DNA of 64,000 nt from Arcanobacterium haemolyticum. GTDB taxonomy: Bacteria > Actinomycetota > Actinomycetes > Actinomycetales > Actinomycetaceae. How positions within the stretch are numbered: position 1 is the first letter of the stretch; each line of letters starts with the position of its first letter. Location of the stretch: NCBI GenBank assembly GCA_021532125.1, contig JADYUX010000002.1:248001-312000 (forward strand), given 5' to 3'. The position numbers and the translations under genes are program-made. Below, piece after piece: positions 44,067-53,765 of the stretch. The notes under the pieces are model-generated. The model had not been told where the DNA came from. It searched no databases and was given only the letters and a program-made list of their open reading frames with translations.

Positions 44067-44953
44067 CAGAGTGCCGGGTTCACCGTTGCTTCAGTGGCGA
44101 CGTTCGAGGTGATTCCCCAGGCTGCGAAGATCTCGTCGAGGATCCCTTCGTCCATGAGGTACTGGAGCGCGGCCTTCGTCGCCTCGGTCATAGCTTCGTC
44201 GTCCTTGGCTGCGACGATACCGATCGGCACAACGTCCTTAGCTTCGCCAGCAACTTTGAGCTTTCCGTTCGTCTGAGCGACGGTGTATTCGGCTACCGAG
44301 GTATCGGTGTAGGTGGCATCGAGCTTGCCGCCTACGATAGCTGTTGTAATAGCAGTCTGGGCGTCGTAGCGCTGAACCTTCAGGTCTCCATTGCAGCTTT
44401 CAATAAGAGAAGCGGATTCTTCATCCTGAACGGTGCCCGTCTGAACACCGATCGTCTTGCCGCAGATGTTTGCAGGATCGAAGTCCGAATCTGCGGGGAC
44501 TGCCCACGACGAACCTGTGGAGAAGTAGGGGATCATGTTGAAGTTAGCTTCGCGTTCTTCATTCACCGAGAAATTGGCGATGCCGATCTCGTACTTGCTG
44601 GGGATACCCGGAAGAATTGCGGCAAATTCGGCATTCTCGAAGCTGAGATCGAGGCCCATAACCTTGGCAAGCGCGTTGGAGAGATCAACGTCGTATCCGA
44701 TGGCCGTCTTACCATCCTCAGCGTAGAACTCGGCTGGAGCAAAGTAGATGTTGGTGCCCACGGTGAGCTTGCCATCAGCCTTCACCGATTCCGGCACCAG
44801 TGATGCCACGGAATCAACCTTCTGGATGCTCGACGTGTCGTAGCCCTGAGCAGGCGCTGCGGATGAACCTGTTGTGGACGACGAATCATTGCCACAAGCG
44901 GTGAGGGTGAGGGCAATAGCAGCTGCCATGCCGACGATTCCGAGGCGACGCAT
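44066..44953 (-). CDS. Amino acid ABC importer, substrate-binding lipoprotein
   Basis: 295 residues. AGGAGA before ATG 44953 sets the start MRRLGIVG; a signal peptide ends at lipobox LTAC, so the protein is lipid-anchored outside the membrane. The mature part is a family-3 solute-binding protein (LTVGTNIYFAPAEFY, GYDVDLSNALAKVMGLDL, GKTIGVQTGT). This family binds glutamine, glutamate, arginine, cystine or similar; the exact ligand is uncertain. First gene of the operon. Confidence 0.93.
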   Translation of the reverse strand: MRRLGIVGMAAAIALTLTACGNDSSSTTGSSAAPAQGYDTSSIQKVDSVASLVPESVKADGKLTVGTNIYFAPAEFYAEDGKTAIGYDVDLSNALAKVMGLDLSFENAEFAAILPGIPSKYEIGIANFSVNEEREANFNMIPYFSTGSSWAVPADSDFDPANICGKTIGVQTGTVQDEESASLIESCNGDLKVQRYDAQTAITTAIVGGKLDATYTDTSVAEYTVAQTNGKLKVAGEAKDVVPIGIVAAKDDEAMTEATKAALQYLMDEGILDEIFAAWGITSNVATEATVNPAL

Positions 44954-45098
44954 ATCTTCTCCTACAAGTAAAAGTGTTCTTCTGACAACCACCATACACC
45001 ACTGTGCATAGTTATTCATCGCTGAAAGAGTGAAAATTCCTGTGTTATCGGCAACAGGGAGAGGTTTTCTGCCGCGATCACGGAGTTTTATTCATGAC

Positions 45099-45701
45099 TT
45101 ACATCCAGGTTTCCCGCCTGCGAGGAATCGGATGCAGTTTGTGCCACACGCGAATAATTCCACCGGAGGCACCGAGCAGAACGATTGCAGCAAGTTGATG
45201 TTGTGGCGTAGCTCCGGGCAGAGTTACCGCCCACGGACGGGGCGTGCCGTACATGTCGGAGCCGAGAAGCCACACGAGGAAGGCGAAGGCGAGCGGCGGC
45301 ATCCATGACAATGAACCTGCAAGGGGATATACGGCTACAACGAACATTCCATAAAACAACGCACCCAACCCGACTTCATCGATCGGCAAGACACCCGCGC
45401 GTGCGATAGCGATGCTCAGCAGCACGCAGGCCCCGCCACAAGCGAAATCAAGGCACGCTCGTTCCCGCCGATAAGGGCTTACGACCACGATGTCGTATCT
45501 GCGTGCACGAAGAATGGGCATGAGCGCAATTCCCACGATCGGCAAGGCCATTGGCCATAGGTAGTTAAATACGCCGGTACGCCCGAGTACCGGATGAATC
45601 TCAATCGGCATCGCAAGGATCGCTAGGCCTCCAACGCATGCAATAGCCAGGCACGCAGTGTATCCACGGATGTGCGCTACTTGGAGAATATCGGTGTGCA
45701 T
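45099..45701 (-). CDS. Membrane protein, last gene of ABC exporter operon
   Basis: A 200-residue protein with about five or six transmembrane helices and a basic C-terminus (KLHPIPRRRETWM). I do not recognise the family. It overlaps the end of the preceding permease-like gene by 25 bases and is likely a second membrane subunit or an accessory factor of the same transporter. There is no signal peptide or catalytic motif. Confidence 0.7.
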   Translation of the reverse strand: MHTDILQVAHIRGYTACLAIACVGGLAILAMPIEIHPVLGRTGVFNYLWPMALPIVGIALMPILRARRYDIVVVSPYRRERACLDFACGGACVLLSIAIARAGVLPIDEVGLGALFYGMFVVAVYPLAGSLSWMPPLAFAFLVWLLGSDMYGTPRPWAVTLPGATPQHQLAAIVLLGASGGIIRVWHKLHPIPRRRETWM

Positions 45702-46861
45702 GTGCGCAGAGCCTCGTATGAACGGGAGATAAGTTGCGACTGTTCAGCACCAGATGCAGCGATAAATTCCTCAGGGAGTCGAGGCAACCAATCCGTATGT
45801 ATAGCATCGGTTCCCGTAACGTAAATCAGGACATCTATCTCACGATCTACCACAGCTATACACTCTGGATTTGTATAGCCAAAAATCACAGATTGGTTGA
45901 GATATTCTGGTGCCTCTAATGCCGACCAAACATCGATATATGATTCCTGTAGCGAATTCTGAGCAGCACTTTGAGAGAATCTTTGCGGGGCTGGCAGATT
46001 GTGTGAATCAAATTTCGCCATCTGATTTTCATAGTTTTCAATAACAGCATCGAGAAAACTCCGATAGCCGATGCCGAGGCAATATTCTCTGCCATTATCT
46101 GATGTTCTACACTCCATCGGGGGATCGGTATGGACAATCGACTCACTGCGCATAAAAGCTGGGGCGAGGCAGATAACGCCAATAAGAATATAAAGGGATG
46201 CTTTGAGCATCACAGACCGCTCAAGAGCGACGTACGAGACCAGAAAAATGAGAGAGATAAAGATTCCCATCTGTGGAAGGTAATACATCGGGTTGGGTGC
46301 GAAGCCAACGAGCGAAGCCGTTGCACCGCCCACATTAACGAGCATGGAAAAATCTCCGCCATATGCCCACACGATCAAGGCAAAGCTTCCGAGACTGGCC
46401 AGAGGAGCCATCCAGAGGCGGCGTACGCGCCAGCCAAGAGCGAAACCGCACACCGAGGCGAGGTAGAGAAACACGACAGATGATAGGAGGGGAAGATAGT
46501 CACGAGGATCGGGAACGCCTGGTTGTGATGAGACAAGAGTTGTGACACAGACACCGCAAAGACCGCACAACCACATACAAGCTGCGGGTAGGAAAACAGC
46601 GAAGCTCTCCGTGAGGATAAATGACGTTCGCCGACGCCCGAGGATAACAAGCGACGATGCTCGACGGGCGAACCGAGTACCCCATGCGCAGAGGATACCG
46701 AGGAGGATCGGGCCGAGCATGACATTGGAAAAGGCGTAGACCTCGAAAGTCGTAGTCCATTCGTAGCGCCAACGAAAAGACCGAAGAGCAATGTGGGGAA
46801 GAAGAGTGACAAACGCAGCAAGTACTGCCACCTTCCATGGCCGAGCTCGCCACGCCATCAT
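45677..46861 (-). CDS. ABC exporter permease-like protein with cysteine-containing outer domain
   Basis: A 394-residue protein with about six transmembrane helices in residues 1-245, then a soluble C-terminal domain of roughly 145 residues beginning SESIVHTDPPMECRTSDNG, which by topology probably faces outward. It holds cysteines in MECRT, REYCLG, NPECIA and LRTCTP, enough for two disulfides. The start overlaps the ATPase stop as ATGA (46861). Overall design fits an ABC-2-like exporter subunit; the outer domain is unfamiliar to me and may bind the exported or inhibited molecule. Confidence 0.75.
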   Translation of the reverse strand: MMAWRARPWKVAVLAAFVTLLPHIALRSFRWRYEWTTTFEVYAFSNVMLGPILLGILCAWGTRFARRASSLVILGRRRTSFILTESFAVFLPAACMWLCGLCGVCVTTLVSSQPGVPDPRDYLPLLSSVVFLYLASVCGFALGWRVRRLWMAPLASLGSFALIVWAYGGDFSMLVNVGGATASLVGFAPNPMYYLPQMGIFISLIFLVSYVALERSVMLKASLYILIGVICLAPAFMRSESIVHTDPPMECRTSDNGREYCLGIGYRSFLDAVIENYENQMAKFDSHNLPAPQRFSQSAAQNSLQESYIDVWSALEAPEYLNQSVIFGYTNPECIAVVDREIDVLIYVTGTDAIHTDWLPRLPEEFIAASGAEQSQLISRSYEALRTCTPIFSK

Positions 46862-47571
46862 GACCACATCGATTCATGCATGATGCTTTTGACATCTTCA
46901 GTGGTCAGTGAACCGTGCTCATAATGAGCGCTATGAGCGATCCCGCCGCGAGTGAGAACAACAAGCTGCCCAGCAAGGCTCGCCAACTGGTCAATCGAAT
47001 GCGTGGCTACAAGAAGAACTCGCTCGCGCGCCAAGCCCAACAAAACTGTGTCGAGCATATCTTGTTGATGCGGATCGAGGCCCGAAGCCGGTTCATCGAG
47101 AAGTATAAGATCAGGGCGATGAACGATCGCCTGAGCGATGAAAGCCCGCCGTTGCATGCCGCCTGAGAGTTCTCGAATCCTTTTCGTTAGTAGCTCGGCG
47201 GCCTGTGTAAGCTCCACGGCTTCATCAATATAATTCTTACGCTCTGAGCGCGGGACTTTGTGGAGCCATAATTGATAATTCAGCGCTTCGCGGACACTAA
47301 AGTTTCCGGGAAAATCAGGAAATTGGCTTAAATACCCGATGCGCTTACGTAAAGTATTGATGGTGTTGGGTGCGTAAGTTATCTCGTTGTAGGATATCTC
47401 TCCTTTCCGGGGGCGCTCTAATGTTGCGAGGAGCTTCATGAGCGTCGATTTCCCGGCACCATTTTCACCGACAATGACCGTTGCTCCCTGAGAACATGAA
47501 AGGGAGAGGCTACTCAGAGCCTGATGCGAACCGTAAGAAAACGACACATCGTCGCAACGGAGCCCAATCAT
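46858..47571 (-). CDS. ABC exporter ATPase
   Basis: 237 residues with Walker A GENGAGKST, Q-loop LSQFPDFPG, signature LSGGMQRR, Walker B LILLDEPASGLD and switch histidine ATHS. This is the type found in ABC-2 exporters of peptides, drugs or lipids. Translation starts at ATG 47571, which overlaps the stop of a 15-codon leader frame (47568-47615) as ATGA; an in-frame extension upstream to 47637 is less likely. First structural gene of the three-gene exporter operon. Confidence 0.9.
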   Translation of the reverse strand: MIGLRCDDVSFSYGSHQALSSLSLSCSQGATVIVGENGAGKSTLMKLLATLERPRKGEISYNEITYAPNTINTLRKRIGYLSQFPDFPGNFSVREALNYQLWLHKVPRSERKNYIDEAVELTQAAELLTKRIRELSGGMQRRAFIAQAIVHRPDLILLDEPASGLDPHQQDMLDTVLLGLARERVLLVATHSIDQLASLAGQLVVLTRGGIAHSAHYEHGSLTTEDVKSIMHESMWS

Positions 47572-47615
47572 GAAGAATTCGTCACTCTCGTACGTAATGA
47601 TAATCTCGACCCCAT
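47568..47615 (-). CDS. Possible leader peptide of the ABC exporter operon
   Basis: A 15-codon frame (MGSRLSLRTRVTNSS) is preceded by AGGAGG four bases before its ATG and ends in an ATGA overlap with the ATPase start, which itself has no clear ribosome site. This arrangement would couple ATPase translation to the leader. The same bases also code for the N-terminal extension of the ATPase frame, so it could be coincidental. Confidence 0.35.
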   Translation of the reverse strand: MGSRLSLRTRVTNSS

Positions 47616-47756
47616 ATTTCCTCCTCATTGAGAACACGAACGGAAGTTCGTAGCCGAAGCCTATAAAACGATCATCACCCTGTCAATATTTGTATTATTA
47701 GTATTTCGTGAAACTATTTTTCAGACGTAGCCAACATTAATAACTTATCTAAAAAA

Positions 47757-47790
47757 CGAAGCCCACCGGAACAGAACCGGCGGGCTTCGT
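47757..47790 (-). terminator. Intrinsic terminator of glnA
   Basis: On the minus strand a 13-bp stem with one wobble (CGAAGCCCGCCGG with CCGGTGGGCTTCG) is followed by a run of T, just past the glnA stop. Confidence 0.9.
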
Positions 47791-47812
47791 CGTTAATCTC
47801 TACGCTGCTGAA

Positions 47813-49237
47813 TCACAGGTCGTAGTACAGAGCAAACTCGTACGGATGAGGACGCTGACGCAGGGGAGCGATCTCGTGCTCCATCTTGTAGTCGATCCAC
47901 GTCTGGATGAGATCCTCGGTGAATACGTCGCCTTCAAGAAGGAAGTCGTGATCCTCTTCGAGGGCGCGCAATGCGTCTTCGAGCGAAGCGGGAAGCTGCT
48001 CGATCTGTGCGTGCTCCTCCGGAGGAAGCTCGTAGAGATCCTTGTCGATGGGCTCGGACGGCTCAATACGGTTGCGGATGCCGTCAAGCCCAGCCATGAG
48101 CTGTGCGGCGAACGCAAGGTAGGGGTTTGCCGACGGATCGGGCACACGGTATTCGATGCGCTTTGCTTTCGGGGAAGAACCCGTCACCGGAATTCGGATG
48201 CAGGCCGACCGGTTACGCGCCGAGTACACGAGGTTCACTGGCGCCTCGAAACCTGGCACCAAGCGGTGAAAAGAGTTCACTGACGGGTTCGTGAATGCGA
48301 GCAGTGCGGGGGCATGCTTGAGCAAACCGCCAATGTACCAGCGAGCCATATCAGAAAGGCCACCGTAGCCCTTCTCGTCGGCGAAGAGCGGCTTGCCATC
48401 CTTCCAGAGCGACTGGTGGCAGTGCATACCCGAACCGTTGTCACCATAGAGGGGCTTCGGCATGAACGTCGCAGACTTTCCGGCCTCAAACGCAGCATTC
48501 TTGATGACGTACTTGAACTTCATCATGTCGTCAGCAGCGGCCTTGAGCGTCGTAAAGGTGTAGTTGATTTCCTGCTGACCGCCAGTTCCTACCTCGTGGT
48601 GGGCACGCTCTACCGTGAGGCCGACTTCTTCGAGCTTAAGCACCATCTCGTCGCGCAGGTCGCATTCCTGATCGTTCGGCCCGACGGGGAAGTAGCCGCC
48701 CTTAACTGGCGTCTTGTAGCCGAGGTTGCCACCCTCTTCTTCGCGGCCGGTATTCCACCATCCCGAGTTGGAATCAATAGAGTAGAAAGACGAATGGACG
48801 TTTGAATCGAAACGAATATCGTCAAAGACGTAGAACTCGGCCTCAGCGCCGATATAGACCGTATCGGCAATACCCGTGGACTTGAGATAATCCTCAGCCT
48901 TCTGGGCGATATTACGAGGATCGCGGTTGTACACTTCCTCAGTAAATGGATCGACGATCGAGAAGTTAACAACGAGAGTCTTTTCCTTGCGGAAAGGATC
49001 AACGAAGGCCGACGACACGTCCGGGATCAGCTTCATGTCCGATTCATGAATCGCCGTGAAACCACGAATCGACGACCCATCAAACATAAGTCCTTCGGTG
49101 AATGCCTCGTCAGCAAAAGCTTTGACAGGGATTGAGAAGTGCTGCATGACACCCGGAAGATCGCAGAAACGCACGTCAACAAATTTGACGTCCTGCTCCT
49201 TAATGAAAGCAAGTGCCTCTTCAGCGCTTGAGAACAT
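47813..49237 (-). CDS. glnA: Glutamine synthetase type I (main, adenylylated form)
   Basis: 474 residues of GSI-beta. Signatures: [29 protein letters not shown], the metal ligands in EAEFYVFDD and [10 protein letters not shown], the latch SFHRLVPG, and the site YELPPEE containing the tyrosine that GlnE adenylylates. It makes glutamine from glutamate, ammonia and ATP. AGGAGA precedes the ATG. With glnE and glnA2 at 37193-41557 and the amino acid importer, the window holds a large part of nitrogen assimilation. Confidence 0.96.
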   Translation of the reverse strand: MFSSAEEALAFIKEQDVKFVDVRFCDLPGVMQHFSIPVKAFADEAFTEGLMFDGSSIRGFTAIHESDMKLIPDVSSAFVDPFRKEKTLVVNFSIVDPFTEEVYNRDPRNIAQKAEDYLKSTGIADTVYIGAEAEFYVFDDIRFDSNVHSSFYSIDSNSGWWNTGREEEGGNLGYKTPVKGGYFPVGPNDQECDLRDEMVLKLEEVGLTVERAHHEVGTGGQQEINYTFTTLKAAADDMMKFKYVIKNAAFEAGKSATFMPKPLYGDNGSGMHCHQSLWKDGKPLFADEKGYGGLSDMARWYIGGLLKHAPALLAFTNPSVNSFHRLVPGFEAPVNLVYSARNRSACIRIPVTGSSPKAKRIEYRVPDPSANPYLAFAAQLMAGLDGIRNRIEPSEPIDKDLYELPPEEHAQIEQLPASLEDALRALEEDHDFLLEGDVFTEDLIQTWIDYKMEHEIAPLRQRPHPYEFALYYDL

Positions 49238-49471
49238 GATCGTCTCCTACTCTTGGCAACAAGGTCGGCTCCCCGCTGCGATAGCTCAAGACTAACGAGC
49301 AGACGTTACCCCCGAGTCACCCGAATGTTTCAAGAATGTTACAGCCCCTGTGGTGCGCATAACGTCGCATGAGTCTACTTCCACATTCGCAGCAGCCCGC
49401 CCGCTTGCCGTCATATACGACAACGACGAGGGACAGGCAAGCCATCCCTCGTCGTTATCAATACCTTTTGC
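49238..49471 (-). promoter_or_regulatory. glnA upstream region and terminator of the DUF4191 gene
   Basis: Between these codirectional genes a 12-bp perfect hairpin (AACGACGAGGGA 49422-49433 with 49445-49456) stops the DUF4191 transcript. The remaining 180 bases should hold the glnA promoter; I find no recognisable AmtR- or GlnR-type site with confidence. Confidence 0.5.
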
Positions 49472-50170
49472 TTAACCACGCAAAGCGCGACGGCTCACGC
49501 GAGTCTTGTAAGGATCAATTCCCTTCGGAATCGGCATATTGTTCGAGCCAATAGCCTCAAGACGACGAGCGAGCGCAGCAACCTCGGGGTTGGTGATCGC
49601 CTTCGGAAGCTTCTTTACCGTACGCTCCACCTTCGAGAGCGGAGTCTGGCCTTCGTCGTGACCGACGAAAATGACGCTCACCGGAGCGTTCGGCGCGACA
49701 CGCTTGATCGCCTTACGCTCATCCTCGACAAGAGAACGAACACGATTCTTCGGGCCCTCAGCCACGAGGACAACCCCAGGGCGGCCAATGGCACGAAACA
49801 CCATATCCTGCGTCCGGGCATTGAACCTGACCGGCTCAGTCTTGACGTCCCAGCCGCGGCCCATGTTGTCGAGTACAGCAGACGCAGCGCCCGTCATCCC
49901 CTCAAGCTGAGCGTAGCTGGCGCGGCGAACAAGGTTCGTCAAGAGAAGCATCGGCGCGAGCGTCATGAGGAAGATTCCAAGAATAATCCACTGAATCCAC
50001 GCCTTCGTGATGATAGCCGGAATAACACCAATGGCCAGGCCAAGGAGTGCGGCACCAATCAGGCCCCATGGAAGCCAACTGTATGTACGCTTGGTGACTT
50101 TGTAGGCATCGCCCAAGTAGTTCCACCAATGCTTCTTCTTGGGGGTATCCGCCTTGCGGTCCTTCGCCAT
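49472..50170 (-). CDS. DUF4191 family membrane protein
   Basis: 232 residues with two transmembrane helices (about 33-85) between a lysine-rich N-terminus and a soluble C-terminal part (AYKVTKRTYSWLP, GMTGAASAVLDNMGRGW, GRPGVVLVAEGP). This matches actinobacterial DUF4191, a family typically located between lipoate/2-oxoacid dehydrogenase genes and glnA, as here. Function unknown. AAAGGA before the ATG. Confidence 0.88.
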   Translation of the reverse strand: MAKDRKADTPKKKHWWNYLGDAYKVTKRTYSWLPWGLIGAALLGLAIGVIPAIITKAWIQWIILGIFLMTLAPMLLLTNLVRRASYAQLEGMTGAASAVLDNMGRGWDVKTEPVRFNARTQDMVFRAIGRPGVVLVAEGPKNRVRSLVEDERKAIKRVAPNAPVSVIFVGHDEGQTPLSKVERTVKKLPKAITNPEVAALARRLEAIGSNNMPIPKGIDPYKTRVSRRALRG

Positions 50171-50268
50171 TGTCGTCCTTTCACGGTCTGATACGCACTA
50201 AATTCTAGGGGAAATCGGGACAATTCCCAACGTCGCACACACAAAGTGAACGCGGACACCCGATACGA

Positions 50269-50298
50269 ATGTGGGGCGTGCCGAAGCACGCCCCACAT
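50269..50298 (-). terminator. Terminator after the E2 gene
   Basis: A perfect 13-bp inverted repeat (ATGTGGGGCGTGC and complement) around a 4-base loop. Confidence 0.75.
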
Positions 50299-50321
50299 TT
50301 CTCGTCGTGACGATCTATCGA

Positions 50322-52022
50322 TCAGATACCAAGATCCGACTCGAAATCGCCGGACTCAAGGCGCTTACGCAGATCCGAGAGGTAACGACCGGCATCTGCT
50401 CCGTCGACGATACGGTGATCGTAAGAGAGAGCCAAGTAGACCATCGAACGAATACCAATCGTCTCGTTACCGTCGGCGTCCTTGACAATGCCCGGGCGCT
50501 TAACAATCGTGCCAACACCGAGGATCGCAACCTCGGGCTGGTTGATAATCGGCGTATCGAAAAGTGCGCCGGCCGAACCCGTGTTTGTGATCGTGAAGGT
50601 GGAGCCCGAGAGCTCGTCGGGCTTGATCGAGCCGTCACGTACGCGTGCGGCGAGATCGTTAATACCCTTGGCGATACCAGCGATGTTGAGGTCGCCAGCA
50701 TTCTTGATCACCGGAACCATCAGGCCCTTCGGTGCATCAACAGCGATACCGGCATGCTCGTAATCCCAGTAGTGGACGTTCTTACCGTCGATCGTTGCGT
50801 TGATCTTCGGGTGCGACTTCAGGGTGTCGATAGCCGCCTTGACGAAGAAGGGGAGGAACGTGAGTTTCGTACCAGTCTTGGCCTGGAACTCGTTCTTCTT
50901 CGCAGTACGCAAAGCAACAATGCGTGTCACGTCCGCTTCGATAACCGTCGTGAGCTGCGCCGAAACTTCGAGCGATTCGACCATGCGCTTGGCGATGACC
51001 TGGCGCAAGTGGCTCATCTTCTGTGTGGTGCCGCGAAGCTCAGCAGCGGCAGCCGACGGCTTGGCCGGAGCGCTTGCTGCCGGCGCGGCAGCAGCGGCCG
51101 GAGCGGCAGGCTTAGCGGCTGCTTCCTTGGCCTTAATCGCGTCTTCGACATCTTGGCGACGAATACGCCCGCCAACACCCGTACCCTTGAGGGATCCGAG
51201 ATCGATGCCGCCTTCGCGAGCAAGCTTGCGCACGATCGGGGTGACGTAAGCGCCTGCCTCGGCAGAATCTGCCGTGGTTGGAGCTGGGGCAGCGGGGGCT
51301 GCAGGCGCCGGAGCTGCTGGAGCCGGTGCCGGTGCCGCCGGTGCGGGAACAGGCGCAGGCGCCGGTGCCGCTGGAGCCGGTGCAGGTGCTGGAGCTGCTG
51401 CCGCTGCCGGAGCAGCAGGTGCAGCAGAATCACCAACGTAGGCAAGAACCGTGCCAACGGAAACCGTCTCGTCTTCCTGCACGAGGATCTGCGAGAGAAC
51501 GCCGGAGGCCGGTGCGGGGACCTCAGTATCGACCTTGTCGGTGGAAACCTCAAGGATCGGCTCATCAACCTCGACGGTATCGCCAACCTGCTTAAGCCAT
51601 GTGGTCACTGTGCCTTCCGTGACCGACTCGCCGAGAGCAGGCATCGTCACAGCTACGCCTTCACCTGCGGGTGCAGCAGCCGGAGCCGCGGGAGCTGCAG
51701 GAGCTTCTGGAGCAACAGGGGCTGCGGGGGCAGGTGCAGCCGGAGCTGGAGCGGCCTGCTCGACAGGAGCCGCGCCGGCGCCGGAACCGTCGCCGATGTA
51801 TCCGAGCACGGTGCCGACTTCTACTTCCTCATCTTCCTGGACGAGGATCTGCTCAAGCACGCCTTCGGCAGGAGCAGGAACCTCGGTGTCAACCTTATCG
51901 GTCGATACTTCGAGGATGGGCTCGTCAAGGGAAACGGAGTCTCCTACGTTCTTCAGCCAGGTGGTGACGGTTCCGGTTGTGACGGATTCGCCGAGTGCTG
52001 GCATCTTGATGGGTTCGGACAT
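50322..52022 (-). CDS. Dihydrolipoamide acyltransferase (E2) with two lipoyl domains
   Basis: 566 residues: lipoyl domain 1 (about 1-80, lipoylated K43 in [12 protein letters not shown]), an Ala/Pro linker, lipoyl domain 2 (about 125-205, same STDKVD motif), a second long Ala/Pro linker, a peripheral-subunit-binding domain ([24 protein letters not shown]) and the acyltransferase core with catalytic [12 protein letters not shown]. In related actinobacteria a single E2 serves pyruvate dehydrogenase with AceE and also associates with OdhA. GAGGAA precedes the ATG; lpd lies 19 bases upstream, so the two form an operon. The linkers explain the low-complexity DNA at 51270-51430 and 51670-51780. Confidence 0.94.
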   Translation of the reverse strand: MSEPIKMPALGESVTTGTVTTWLKNVGDSVSLDEPILEVSTDKVDTEVPAPAEGVLEQILVQEDEEVEVGTVLGYIGDGSGAGAAPVEQAAPAPAAPAPAAPVAPEAPAAPAAPAAAPAGEGVAVTMPALGESVTEGTVTTWLKQVGDTVEVDEPILEVSTDKVDTEVPAPASGVLSQILVQEDETVSVGTVLAYVGDSAAPAAPAAAAAPAPAPAPAAPAPAPVPAPAAPAPAPAAPAPAAPAAPAPTTADSAEAGAYVTPIVRKLAREGGIDLGSLKGTGVGGRIRRQDVEDAIKAKEAAAKPAAPAAAAAPAASAPAKPSAAAAELRGTTQKMSHLRQVIAKRMVESLEVSAQLTTVIEADVTRIVALRTAKKNEFQAKTGTKLTFLPFFVKAAIDTLKSHPKINATIDGKNVHYWDYEHAGIAVDAPKGLMVPVIKNAGDLNIAGIAKGINDLAARVRDGSIKPDELSGSTFTITNTGSAGALFDTPIINQPEVAILGVGTIVKRPGIVKDADGNETIGIRSMVYLALSYDHRIVDGADAGRYLSDLRKRLESGDFESDLGI

Positions 52023-52041
52023 AATTCCTCAATCCCTCCGG

Positions 52042-53418
52042 TCAGTTATGTGTGTGGAGCGGCTTACCAGCGAGAGCCAGGACGGCCTCACCGACGGATT
52101 CATTCTGGGTTGGGTGGGCGTGGATCAGACCGTCGAAGTCCTGCGGCTCAGCTTGCCATGCAACCATAAGTTGGCCTTCACCAACCTGTTCACCCATACG
52201 CGCACCGATAGCATGGAAGCCTACGATTGGGCCGTCCTTCTGGCGAACGAGCTTGACGAAGCCGGCGGTCCCAAGCATCTGCGACTTGCCGTTACCCGCA
52301 AGGTTGAACTCCACGGATTCGATGTTGTCCTTGCCGTAGATTTCCTCGGCCTTGTTCTGGTTGAGACCCACTGAGGCGATTTCTGGGTTGCAGAAGGTGA
52401 CGCGCGGGATGAGGTTTTCCTCAATTGGCTTCGGGTTGAGGCCTGCGATGTGCTCGGCGACGAAGATTCCCTGAAGGAATCCGCGATGGGCGAGTTGGAG
52501 GCCAGGGACGATGTCGCCTACTGCGTAGACACCGTCGATATTGGTACGAAGATGCTCGTCGGTCAGCACAAATCCACGATCCATGTTGATGCCAACTTCT
52601 TCGTATCCGAGGTTGGCGGTTGCCGGTCCGCGGCCAATGGCGACGAGGAAATAGTCGGCCGTGTAGGACTTGCCGTTCTGGGTGTAGACCGTCACCGAAT
52701 CGGCATTCTGCTCGACACGATCGAACATCGTCTTGGTGGCGAACTTGATGCCACGCTTGCGGAATGCGCGTTCGAGGGTCTTGGATACCGCTTCGTCTTC
52801 GTTCGGGACGAGGTGGGGGAGACCTTCGATGATCTGGACCTCAGCACCAAATGAACGCCATACGGAGGCGAACTCGACACCGATGACGCCGCCGCCAAGA
52901 ATGATCACCGACTTGGGCACATCCGTCATGTTGAGTGCTTGATCCGACGTGATCACGCGGCCCGAGATGTCAAGACCAATGGTCTTTGAGAAGGAGCCGG
53001 AAGCGAGGATGACATTCTTGCCAAGGTAGTGCGTGCCATTAACCTCAACGGTGTCTTTGGCGACGAGGCGTCCCCATCCGTGGATCGTCTCGACACCACG
53101 AGAATCAACAAGTCCCTGCAGGCCCTTGTACATCTTCTCGATGACGCTGCTCTTGTAGGCGTTGAGTGCACCCATATCGATGCCTTCGAACGTCCCGCGG
53201 ACACCGATCGACGAACCTTCGCGCATTTCGTCAGCTACTTCAGCGGCATGCAGGAAAGCCTTTGTCGGGATACATCCACGGTGGAGGCAGGTTCCACCTA
53301 CCTTGTCGCCTTCGATAAGTGCGACCTTCTTGCCGAGCTGTGCCGCTCGCATTGCGGCAGCGTAGCCTCCGCTACCTGCGCCGAGCACCACGATGTCGTA
53401 GTCTTGCGTGTCAGCCAC
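52042..53418 (-). CDS. lpd: Dihydrolipoamide dehydrogenase (E3)
   Basis: A 458-residue FAD enzyme that reoxidises dihydrolipoamide with NAD+. N-terminal FAD motif GAGSGGYAAA, redox disulfide CLHRGC, NAD-binding GGGVIGVEFA, second FAD site YAVGDIV and the C-terminal catalytic HAHPTQNES. The start is GTG 53418 with GGGAGAGG upstream. It is the first gene of the lpd-E2 operon and supplies E3 to AceE and probably the 2-oxoglutarate complex. Confidence 0.96.
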   Translation of the reverse strand: MADTQDYDIVVLGAGSGGYAAAMRAAQLGKKVALIEGDKVGGTCLHRGCIPTKAFLHAAEVADEMREGSSIGVRGTFEGIDMGALNAYKSSVIEKMYKGLQGLVDSRGVETIHGWGRLVAKDTVEVNGTHYLGKNVILASGSFSKTIGLDISGRVITSDQALNMTDVPKSVIILGGGVIGVEFASVWRSFGAEVQIIEGLPHLVPNEDEAVSKTLERAFRKRGIKFATKTMFDRVEQNADSVTVYTQNGKSYTADYFLVAIGRGPATANLGYEEVGINMDRGFVLTDEHLRTNIDGVYAVGDIVPGLQLAHRGFLQGIFVAEHIAGLNPKPIEENLIPRVTFCNPEIASVGLNQNKAEEIYGKDNIESVEFNLAGNGKSQMLGTAGFVKLVRQKDGPIVGFHAIGARMGEQVGEGQLMVAWQAEPQDFDGLIHAHPTQNESVGEAVLALAGKPLHTHN

Positions 53419-53765
53419 GTACCTCTCCCTCGAGCTAGGAACGGCCTAGTCCTGGCGACTAGTCCTTACGTCCTAATTATTGACCCTAATTGTCTGAGAG
53501 TCACAGTTATTTCATTGTGCCACGAACAACATCTTGTTCGTTTGGATTCGTTCCGATTGATGCGCTATGGGTGAAAATCTCATCCTCTTTGGAAATAATG
53601 TCCCCAAGGTGAGGCAAAAGCACTGCTCACAGTGGGTACCCTTATCCGGCATCCACAAGTTTTCTTTCCCTCAATATCTGGATTAACGACGATAACTGCA
53701 CTGACGAAAGCCATAGGACACGTTCACCTCTGTGTCGTCGTTCCTTCTCCAGTTACCCTTTATCC
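53419..53765. promoter_or_regulatory. Divergent region upstream of lpd
   Basis: 347 bases without a gene. It must hold the lpd promoter. ACGAACAA and TTGTTCGT (53522-53529, 53534-53541) form a perfect palindrome with a 4-base centre, a candidate operator. Its CGAAC-N8-GTTCG spacing differs from the actinobacterial LexA box (N4). Confidence 0.45.

Noticed and set aside
51270-51430. Tandem repeat or CRISPR-like array
   Set aside because: The repetition is the Ala/Pro-rich interdomain linker of the E2 gene. No CRISPR array or cas gene was seen anywhere in the window.
50271-52374. Long plus-strand frames rich in Arg, Cys and Ser or Ala and Gly opposite the E2 gene
   Set aside because: They mirror the Ala/Pro linkers and lipoyl domains of the E2 gene; the composition is an artefact of that repetitive coding DNA.
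53522-53541. LexA/SOS box
   Set aside because: The half-sites CGAAC and GTTCG are 8 bases apart instead of the 4 expected for the actinobacterial LexA site.
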